13,727 nucleotides of DNA from CBIHLX01 sp966210935 (lineage in GTDB: Bacteria > Patescibacteriota > Saccharimonadia > Saccharimonadales > Saccharimonadaceae). This document shows, one piece after another, positions 6,254 through 11,398 of this stretch. Position 1 is the first letter of the stretch, and each line of letters starts with the position of its first letter. The notes under the pieces were generated by a model, which was given only the letters and a program-made list of their open reading frames with translations, searched no databases and was not told the origin of the DNA. Where the stretch lies: the NCBI GenBank assembly GCA_966210935.1, contig CBIHLX010000017.1, positions 1 through 13,727 on the forward strand. The letters are read 5' to 3'. The translations under genes and the position numbers were made by a program.

Positions 6254-7120
6254 TCACTTGGCGAGCTTTTGACGCAAGAATGTATACGCCTCGTCCAGAG
6301 GTAGCCAGGTGATGTGCGAATTACGACGAAGCCACGTGAGCTGGCGCTTCGCGAGACGCCAGTCAAGAATGACGAACTTCTGCTTTACTTCTTCTAACGT
6401 TAGTTCGCCTTCTAGGTAATGACGTACGAGCGGATAGATATTGCCCGTCATAGCCTCACTATCCCAACCATACTTTTTGCCCAACATAGTCGCTTCTTCC
6501 ACAACACCATCGTCAAATAATTGTTCAGCCCTACCTTCAATTCTCGCTCGCAATACCTCACGATCCGTGGCAATTCCAACAATAATACAGTTATCGATTG
6601 GCTTACGCCGTCGTTCGTCATTAACGCCCTCTTGCTCAATCGCACGAATTAAGTAGCGCTTATTTTTATCATTCTCCGGTAGAGATATGTTGTGATTGAT
6701 GCAATACTCCCGCAACTCATCGATCGTTAGCTGTTCAAGCACCAGACGACGCTCTGGGTCGGCACGAGGGCCAAAATGATAATCATACAACACCGCATCC
6801 ACATATAGTCCGGTACCTCCGACCAAGAATGGCACATGTCCGCGCGCCCGAATCTCCTCGATCTTCTGAAGAGCATACAGCTTAAAATCGGCGGCACTAA
6901 ACAACTCACCGGGCTCTGCCAAATCCAACCCCCAATGTGGAACACGTGCCCGCTCTTCGGCCGTCGGCTTAGCGGTGCCGATATCCATCCCCGTGTAAAT
7001 GGCCCGCGAATCAGCCGAAATAATCTCGCCGCCAATTTGCTCAGCAAGACGAATCGCCAGGCCCGTTTTGCCGCTCGCCGTTGGGCCAGCAATCACGACC
7101 AGTGGCAACTTATCGCTCAC
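6254..7120 (-). CDS. miaA: tRNA dimethylallyltransferase (MiaA)
   Basis: 288 residues from a GTG start. It adds the isopentenyl group to N6 of A37 in tRNAs that read UNN codons, using dimethylallyl diphosphate. P-loop GPTASGKT is at residues 12-19, then SADSRAIYTGMDIGTAKPT (substrate and DMAPP binding; the usual SMQVY is SRAIY), FLVGGTGLYV, and the C-terminal KRQLTWLRR. Length is normal. The open frame reaches an ATG at 7156, but that has no ribosome binding site and would overlap the previous gene by 47 nt. GTG at 7120 has GGAG 5 nt upstream and an 11-nt overlap. The stop is TGA, evidence that UGA is not recoded here. Confidence 0.95.
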   Translation of the reverse strand: MSDKLPLVVIAGPTASGKTGLAIRLAEQIGGEIISADSRAIYTGMDIGTAKPTAEERARVPHWGLDLAEPGELFSAADFKLYALQKIEEIRARGHVPFLVGGTGLYVDAVLYDYHFGPRADPERRLVLEQLTIDELREYCINHNISLPENDKNKRYLIRAIEQEGVNDERRRKPIDNCIIVGIATDREVLRARIEGRAEQLFDDGVVEEATMLGKKYGWDSEAMTGNIYPLVRHYLEGELTLEEVKQKFVILDWRLAKRQLTWLRRNSHITWLPLDEAYTFLRQKLAK

Positions 7121-7424
7121 GGAAACTCCATCGCTTTGCTGCAAAGTCATCAACAATAAAGTTCGTGCAGGTCACCCCTTCGCCCTTCAGTAACTGCTCC
7201 TGAATCTCACGCCCGCCATGAAAGCCAGACGCTAACCCACCAAAGCGGTTAACGAGCCGATGCCATGGCAGTTCTTGCGGACCATAGTGGGCAATTCCGC
7301 CCACTATACGACTTGCCGTCGCCTGCCCCGCAAGTGCAGCCAGATCGCCATACGTCGTCACGAAGCCGGCCGGCACTTGGGCCATCAGCTCATAGACTCT
7401 TTGTGCAAAGGCTGCGTTTGTCAT
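7110..7424 (-). CDS. Alkyltransferase-like protein (ATL; MGMT fold without the active cysteine)
   Basis: 104 residues matching the DNA-binding C-terminal domain of O6-alkylguanine-DNA alkyltransferase: VPAGFVTTYGDLAALAG (helix-turn-helix region with Y25), ASRIVGG with the arginine-finger R39, then LPWHRLVNRFGGLA. In active enzymes this last motif is PCHR. Here the alkyl-accepting Cys is W54, as in Atl1/eAtl proteins, which bind and flip O6-alkylguanine and hand the lesion to nucleotide excision repair rather than repairing it. The ATG is 2 nt after the thrS stop with no separate ribosome binding site, so translation should be coupled. It overlaps miaA by 11 nt. Confidence 0.93.
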   Translation of the reverse strand: MTNAAFAQRVYELMAQVPAGFVTTYGDLAALAGQATASRIVGGIAHYGPQELPWHRLVNRFGGLASGFHGGREIQEQLLKGEGVTCTNFIVDDFAAKRWSFRER

Positions 7425-7426
7425 GG

Positions 7427-9238
7427 CTACAGTTGCTGTAAATAGGCCGCCAAGTTATCAAGTGCCACCTTTTCTTCACCGGTCTGCGTACGGACACTCA
7501 CTTCACGAGATTCTTTATCTTTCGGACCAACGATCAGCTGAACTGGAATCTTCCAAGTCGTTGCTTCACGAATCTTCTTACCAAGGCTCTCGTTACGATC
7601 GTCCCGTGTAAAGCGAAGTTCATTATACTTAACCGGCTGCATGAGTACTGCACTAGAGAGAACAGCCTCAATCTCTTCGACATAATCAAGCACGGTGTCG
7701 TTAATAGTCAGAATACGCACCTGCTCTGGCGCTGCCCATAGCGGGAACCAGCCAGCCGTATGCTCAATAAACACACTCAGGAACCGCTCGATCGAGCCAA
7801 GCAGTGCACAGTGAATCATCACCGGGCGCTGCGCCGAACTGTCGGCATCAGTGTATTCAAGGCCGAAGCGTTCCGGCTGCACGAAGTCGAGCTGCACAGT
7901 TGCCACTTGATGCTCACGACCAATCGCGTCTGTTGCCATAAAATCGATCTTTGGGCCATAAAAGGCAGCTTCACCCTCCTGTTCAAAATAGTCGAGCTCA
8001 TTTGCAATAACCGCCGCCTTTAGCTGCTGCTGCGCCGATTCCCAGAGTGTCAGATCGCCCAGGTAACCTTCACCCTCGTCGCGGTAGCTGAGGCGTACGC
8101 GCAGCTTCATGCCGATTGAATCGTACAATTCACGAGCACTCGCGAGCAAACCATTAATCTCACCCTCGATCTGATCCTGGCGGCAGAAAACATGACTATC
8201 ATCCTGCGTTAGCGATCGGACGCGGTTCAAGCCGCCCAGCTCACCAGTCTTCTCGTCACGGTAATCAGTCGTCGTTTCCAAGAAGCGCACTGGCATATCT
8301 TTGTAGCTCCGTGGGCGTGAGGCGAAAATCTGCGTATGGTGCGGGCAGTTCATCGGCTTCAGCGCCATTTTGTCGCTCGTCTCCTGACTCGTTACAAGGA
8401 AGAGTTCACCGCCAAACTTCGCCCAGTGACCAGAGGTTTCGTAGAGATCTTTCTTGGTAATATGCGGAGTCCAGACCTTCTGGAAGCCATGCGCCTGACG
8501 CAGCTGATTAGAATACTGAGCGACAATGTCACGGAGCACCGTGCCACGAGGCGTAAAGAGCGGCAAACCGACACCAACAAGCTGCGATACGGTATAGAGG
8601 TCAAGCTCCTTGCCGAGCTTACGATGGTCACGTAACTTCGCCTGCTCGAGGCGCTCGAGGTATGAATCGAGCTCCTCCTGGGTTGCAAAAGCGACACCGT
8701 ACAGACGCTGCATCTGCGGATTCGTCTCCTTGCCGCGCCAGTAAGCGCCGGCCACGCGCAGTAACTTGAAGGCACCAACATCCTTAGTATTTGCAACATG
8801 CGGACCACGACATAGGTCAACGAACTTACCATTCTTATAAAATGAAACCTTCTCAACCGCAGCATCACCGCCCGCGGCTAGACCGAGTTCATCGACGTCC
8901 AAATCCTTGGCGACCGTTGTGCCAGAGCGTTTCAAGTCGTTGAGTAATTCCTCTTTGTATGGCTGGTCATTCTCGCGTGCCCACTCGATCGCCTGGTCGA
9001 TCGGCATTTCAAAACGCTCGAAATCATCTCCGTACTCAATAATGCCCCGCATAATCTTCTCAATTTTCGCAAAGTTGGCTTCACTAATCTTCTTCTCGCC
9101 AAGATCGATATCGTAGTAGAAACCGTTCTCTACCACCGGTCCCACACCAAACTTTGCCTCGGGCCATAATTTCTGAACAGCAGCAGCGGTAATGTGCGCG
9201 AGACTGTGGCGCATTGCGTGTAGTTGTTCGTCGTTCAT
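7427..9238 (-). CDS. thrS: Threonyl-tRNA synthetase, without TGS domain
   Basis: 603 residues. It charges tRNA-Thr. The protein begins directly in the editing domain: HSLAH (H11, H15) and DLCRGPHV (C143, H147) keep the residues that clear Ser-tRNA-Thr. The class II core follows: motif 1 region LPLFTPRGTVLRDIV, motif 2 with R327, GGLNRVRSLTQDDSHVFC, and motif 3 GSIERF; zinc ligands are C298, H349 and H476. The C-terminal anticodon-binding domain (PEQVRILTIND onward) is complete. The roughly 60-residue N-terminal TGS domain of E. coli ThrS is absent, as in other reduced bacteria. GGAG lies 6-7 nt upstream of the ATG. It is controlled by the T-box-like leader upstream and begins a block with the ATL gene and miaA. 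Confidence 0.97.
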   Translation of the reverse strand: MNDEQLHAMRHSLAHITAAAVQKLWPEAKFGVGPVVENGFYYDIDLGEKKISEANFAKIEKIMRGIIEYGDDFERFEMPIDQAIEWARENDQPYKEELLNDLKRSGTTVAKDLDVDELGLAAGGDAAVEKVSFYKNGKFVDLCRGPHVANTKDVGAFKLLRVAGAYWRGKETNPQMQRLYGVAFATQEELDSYLERLEQAKLRDHRKLGKELDLYTVSQLVGVGLPLFTPRGTVLRDIVAQYSNQLRQAHGFQKVWTPHITKKDLYETSGHWAKFGGELFLVTSQETSDKMALKPMNCPHHTQIFASRPRSYKDMPVRFLETTTDYRDEKTGELGGLNRVRSLTQDDSHVFCRQDQIEGEINGLLASARELYDSIGMKLRVRLSYRDEGEGYLGDLTLWESAQQQLKAAVIANELDYFEQEGEAAFYGPKIDFMATDAIGREHQVATVQLDFVQPERFGLEYTDADSSAQRPVMIHCALLGSIERFLSVFIEHTAGWFPLWAAPEQVRILTINDTVLDYVEEIEAVLSSAVLMQPVKYNELRFTRDDRNESLGKKIREATTWKIPVQLIVGPKDKESREVSVRTQTGEEKVALDNLAAYLQQL

Positions 9239-9260
9239 ATCGTACTCCTTATGTAGTTAT

Positions 9261-9316
9261 AAAAATAAAAACATGCGATAGTCGAATTTAAAGGCTTAAA
9301 TCCATCGATCGCATGT
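9261..9316 (-). terminator. Attenuator terminator in the thrS leader
   Basis: On the minus strand ACATGCGAT (9316-9308) pairs perfectly with ATCGCATGT (9279-9271) and is followed by TTTTATTTTT. An inner stem ATTTAA/TTAAAT helps close the loop. It lies 20 nt before the thrS ATG and upstream of its ribosome binding site, so thrS is expressed only when it fails to form. The 5' arm shares bases with the antiterminator; extended by G-U and A-U pairs it would occupy GAGAC of the antiterminator 3' strand. Confidence 0.85.
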
Positions 9317-9449
9317 CTCGGACCCTGATTCGGGCGGTTCCACCGGACTTCCTTGTGTATTATCCATCAACAAGGCACTTATGAGGCAGCGTTACGTACG
9401 CTACCACGACCCACGGAACTCGGCAGGTGGTTAAGCTGCGTCAACGTTC
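9261..9449 (-). promoter_or_regulatory. T-box riboswitch-like leader of thrS
   Basis: The minus-strand RNA carries CCGGUGGAACCGCC (9344-9331), 11 of 14 matches to the T-box AGGGUGGNACCGCG. It folds as a canonical antiterminator: helix A1 GUCCGG (9348-9343) with CCGAGAC (9321-9315; one bulged A), a seven-base bulge UGGAACC (9342-9336), and helix A2 GCCC (9335-9332) with GGGU (9325-9322). A Stem III-like hairpin CCUUGU/ACAAGG (9375-9351) lies just upstream. The bulge UGGA would pair with UCCA, the exact 3' end of the tRNA-Thr at 13466-13541. Stem I is compact (about 60 nt): an 8-bp hairpin (9405-9385) has loop ACGUA, whose ACG complements the CGU anticodon, but the specifier is uncertain. Uncharged tRNA-Thr should favour antitermination. 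Confidence 0.85.
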
Positions 9450-9455
9450 ACTTTT

Positions 9456-9507
9456 ATTCTATATGCTCACCCCAGTTATTGCAACGCCCTGCCCCATCTG
9501 ATATAGT
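9456..9507. promoter_or_regulatory. Divergent promoters of thrS and tRNA-Val sharing one -35 hexamer
   Basis: The palindrome TTGCAA (9479-9484) has a 17-bp spacer on both sides. On plus it leads to TATAGT (9502-9507), about 20 nt before tRNA-Val. On minus it leads to TAGAAT (9461-9456), just before the T-box leader. Each half is a plausible sigma-70-type promoter with exact 17-bp spacing. Since one hexamer would serve both, polymerase binding in the two directions should be mutually exclusive. Confidence 0.7.
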
Positions 9508-9527
9508 TAATAAAGTTCCGGTAACAC

Positions 9528-9604
9528 GGGCGATTAGCTCATTTGGCTAGAGCGCCACATTGACGTTGTGGAGGTGATAGGTTCGAATCCTATATCGCCC
9601 ACCA
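9528..9604 (+). tRNA. tRNA-Val (GAC)
   Basis: A 77-nt cloverleaf. Acceptor GGGCGAT/ATCGCCC; anticodon stem CCACA/TGTGG with loop TTGACGT, giving anticodon GAC; T-arm ATAGG-TTCGAAT-CCTAT; A73 with encoded CCA. It reads GUC/GUU valine codons. It has its own promoter and a strong terminator 9 nt downstream, so it is a single-gene unit. Confidence 0.97.
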
Positions 9605-9613
9605 AGAATTTAT

Positions 9614-9643
9614 AATAGACCATCCTGCGATGGTCTATTTTTT
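9614..9643 (+). terminator. Terminator of tRNA-Val
   Basis: AATAGACCATC and GATGGTCTATT form a perfect 11-bp stem around CTGC, ending in a run of six T. It stands 9 nt after the CCA end. The convergent membrane-protein gene ends at 9653; on that strand the U-run is weak. Confidence 0.93.
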
Positions 9644-9652
9644 ATCACCATC

Positions 9653-10513
9653 TTAACGCGGCGGAATTTGCACACTGCTACGCTCGGGCGTGGCAACCGG
9701 AGCCGCTGGCACAGCGGAGACTGGGACCGGGCTGAGCGGCGACGACACCGGAGGCACTGCTGGCTGCGCGGCAACCGGAGTAACAACTGGAGCGACAGTT
9801 GCGGATGGTTGAGGCTGAGCCGATTCCTGTGACCGCGGCTGTGCGATGAAGTCACCAGTAGTCTGCTGCTGCAGTGCGCCACCACTCAGTACCTGCCTGG
9901 TAGCATTGGCAATGCCAGCAACCATTTCAGTACCACTTACATTATCAGCCCGACTACGTAACGGCACTCCATAAAACCCAGCGATACGCTGCGCTTCGTC
10001 AGCCAGCGGCGCCTTATTGAGGCCACTTAAATTAAATCCATTAACTGAAACTCCACCACTACTGCGCTTACTTGTCGCAAGCATCACCTGACTATTATCG
10101 TTTAGTAATACATACAGAACACTCGTACGCTCGTGAGTCGTTGTCTGATTACCATCTGCACCGGTATCAGTCCGTAGTGTATCCGAAGTATCAAGATTGA
10201 CCGAAATGATCCGGCTGGCATCAAAACTAAGGCGCGTTTCCTTGCCGCTAATAATTCGCTTCGTCACGACTTCAGATAGACCCTGGCGACGCAGAACCAT
10301 ATGGCGATTTACAGCCGTGAAAACGATCACGCCACCCAGCGCCATGATGCCGGCGGCGACTACAGCCCACCACCACGCAATACTCACCAGATGCAACATC
10401 ACCCACCCAAGCGCACCCAGACCGCCGAGAGTGAGCATTGCACCGATCGCAACACTCACCATTCCACTTTCATTTACTTCCCATTGTTCACTGTTTGTTT
10501 CTACTATTTTCAT
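9653..10513 (-). CDS. Two-helix membrane protein with Pro-rich tail, unknown function
   Basis: 286 residues. Two adjacent transmembrane helices (about residues 17-40 and 45-67, VSVAIGAMLTLGGLGALGW and WWWAVVAAGIMALGGVIVF) are followed by a beta-rich segment (70-185), which recalls the membrane-associated PH-like layout of small bacterial proteins without a clear family match. The last 65 residues are a low-complexity Pro/Ala/Val/Ser/Gln tail, probably disordered. The WWW run sits at the second helix boundary. No enzyme motif is visible. An extended -10 (TGcTAAGAT) ends 8 nt before the ATG. It is flanked by the tRNA-Val terminator and a divergent small gene, so probably monocistronic. Confidence 0.8.
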   Translation of the reverse strand: MKIVETNSEQWEVNESGMVSVAIGAMLTLGGLGALGWVMLHLVSIAWWWAVVAAGIMALGGVIVFTAVNRHMVLRRQGLSEVVTKRIISGKETRLSFDASRIISVNLDTSDTLRTDTGADGNQTTTHERTSVLYVLLNDNSQVMLATSKRSSGGVSVNGFNLSGLNKAPLADEAQRIAGFYGVPLRSRADNVSGTEMVAGIANATRQVLSGGALQQQTTGDFIAQPRSQESAQPQPSATVAPVVTPVAAQPAVPPVSSPLSPVPVSAVPAAPVATPERSSVQIPPR

Positions 10514-10521
10514 ATAGTCTC

Positions 10522-10530
10522 ATCTTAGCA
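10522..10530 (-). promoter_or_regulatory. Extended -10 box (TGcTAAGAT) of the two-helix membrane protein gene
   Basis: TAAGAT with TGC upstream, 8 nt before the ATG at 10513, which would make the mRNA leaderless or nearly so. A second candidate, a perfect TATAAT at 10581-10586 on the same strand, would give a leader of about 60 nt. Confidence 0.4.
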
Positions 10531-10643
10531 TGTCGCCCAGATGGACTTTTCCCCACAGGCTGCACCAGTTTTCCACTAGCATTATAACCAGCGCTTAACT
10601 CTATATATATCGTTTATGATATACGTGTCTAAATAGTGTTCTA

Positions 10644-10672
10644 TTGACAATATTTGTTGCTTATGCTAATAT
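10644..10672 (+). promoter_or_regulatory. Consensus promoter of the 39-residue gene
   Basis: A perfect TTGACA, an exact 17-bp spacer and TAATAT with an extended -10 TGC. The -10 ends 6 nt before the ATG at 10679, so transcription should begin at or next to the A of the start codon. This is the best promoter match in the window. Confidence 0.85.
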
Positions 10673-10678
10673 AAAACC

Positions 10679-10798
10679 ATGGCTACAAAACCAGACATGA
10701 AACCGTCGGCCCTCTCGAAATTCAATCTTGGATATGAGTTCGACAAAAGCTGGCACGAAGCAAAAAAGGAAGTCCGCGTTCGAACCGACCGCGATTAA
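10679..10798 (+). CDS. Small protein of 39 residues, unknown function, probably leaderless
   Basis: The frame begins ATGGCTACAAAACCAGACAT and ends in TAA. The product starts MATKPDMKPSALSKFNLGYE and ends with a charged segment containing SWHEAKKEVRVR. It is hydrophilic, with no membrane helix or cysteine and a mix of Lys/Arg and Asp/Glu, so a cytoplasmic protein or nucleic-acid partner is possible. I do not recognise it. Support for a real gene: it fits exactly between a consensus promoter (6 nt before the ATG) and a strong terminator 27 nt after the stop, and it lacks a Shine-Dalgarno, as expected for a leaderless mRNA. Alternatively the transcript could be a small RNA of about 180 nt. It lies upstream of nrdR on the same strand but is separated by the terminator. 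Confidence 0.7.
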   Translation: MATKPDMKPSALSKFNLGYEFDKSWHEAKKEVRVRTDRD

Positions 10799-10825
10799 TC
10801 CGCTTCTTCATTTTGACCCCTACCC

Positions 10826-10855
10826 GACACCCCGTTTTACAAGGGGTGTCTTTTT
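10826..10855 (+). terminator. Terminator of the 39-residue gene
   Basis: GACACCCC and GGGGTGTC form a GC-rich 8-bp stem around GTTTTACAA, followed by TTTTT. It separates the small gene from nrdR, which therefore needs its own promoter. Confidence 0.93.
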
Positions 10856-10906
10856 ATCCCCACTTTTCCTCCTACTTATCCACTAGCATTTTGAATAGCT
10901 GTATGA

Positions 10907-10916
10907 CAATATATAG
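10907..10916 (+). promoter_or_regulatory. Possible NrdR box overlapping the nrdR start region
   Basis: CAATATATAG matches the core CWATATATWG of the published NrdR-box consensus (acaCwAtATaTwGtgt) at all ten positions. The flanks do not match, and I see no second box at two or three helical turns. It ends 2 nt before the nrdR ATG and would overlap the promoter, which suggests autorepression. Confidence 0.35.
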
Positions 10917-10918
10917 AC

Positions 10919-11398
10919 ATGTTTTGCATTAATTGTTTTCATTCTAGCACCCAGGTGACCAATTCACGCCCAAATAAAAAGCAGCCGTTTATTTGGCGAC
11001 GACGCAGCTGTCCTCAGTGCGGCACGGTCTTTACCACTACCGAACGCCCATCTCTCGCCCACAATCAGACAATTCATCTGCCCTCTGGAGACACGACACC
11101 CTTTAATATTGGCAAGCTTATCATTAGCCTCTCTCGAGCATTTCAGCACAATCCAGTTGACGCCGAATATGCCACCCTTGAGCTAGCGCAGACGATTGAA
11201 GCCATCTTGGTCACCGAAATAAAAACAATCACCTCAGAGGATATTGAGGTGACCTCCCATCAAGTCTTGAAACGCTACGACGAGCTAGCAGCCATGCAGT
11301 ACGCCGCACAGCACCAACTTATCACTTCTTCGAAGAAGCGCGGGCGACCTTCGCTGCACGAGCGCGGGCGACCGACTGATGCGTCCCCTTCTCGGTAA
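10919..11398 (+). CDS. nrdR: Transcriptional repressor NrdR with a C-terminal RGRP-repeat tail
   Basis: 159 residues. The zinc ribbon uses C3, C6, C31 and C34 (MFCINC and SCPQCG), with the family's NSRP, RRRSCPQCGTVFTTTER and following basic residues for DNA binding. Residues about 50-135 are an ATP-cone (PFNIGKLIISLSRAF, SEDIEVTSHQVLKRYDELA, AMQYAAQHQLI) that senses ATP/dATP. NrdR represses ribonucleotide reductase genes when dATP is high; none are in this window. After the normal end the protein carries about 24 extra residues, KKRGRPSLHERGRPTD and more, with two AT-hook-like RGRP motifs. This tail lies in the 77-bp overlap with the convergent glycosyltransferase gene. There is no Shine-Dalgarno; the mRNA may be leaderless. 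Confidence 0.93.
   Translation: MFCINCFHSSTQVTNSRPNKKQPFIWRRRSCPQCGTVFTTTERPSLAHNQTIHLPSGDTTPFNIGKLIISLSRAFQHNPVDAEYATLELAQTIEAILVTEIKTITSEDIEVTSHQVLKRYDELAAMQYAAQHQLITSSKKRGRPSLHERGRPTDASPSR

Noticed and set aside
7121..7156. ATG starts of miaA at 7156 and 7150
   Set aside because: No ribosome binding site and a 41-47 nt overlap with the previous gene; GTG at 7120 has GGAG at good spacing.
8392..8868. A 158-codon open frame within thrS in another frame
   Set aside because: It is a shadow of the fully conserved ThrS core; Arg/Ser-rich low-complexity translation.
9428..9449. A GTG-initiated six-codon leader peptide at the start of the thrS leader RNA (VNVDAA)
   Set aside because: It has no threonine codons, so it cannot act as a classical peptide attenuator; the T-box explains the leader better.
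10548..10890. A replication origin, suggested by DnaA-box-like TTATCCACT, TTTTCCACT and TTCCCCACA
   Set aside because: No copy is a perfect TTATCCACA, there is no cluster or AT-rich unwinding array, and dnaA/dnaN are absent. The repeat is kept only as a finding.
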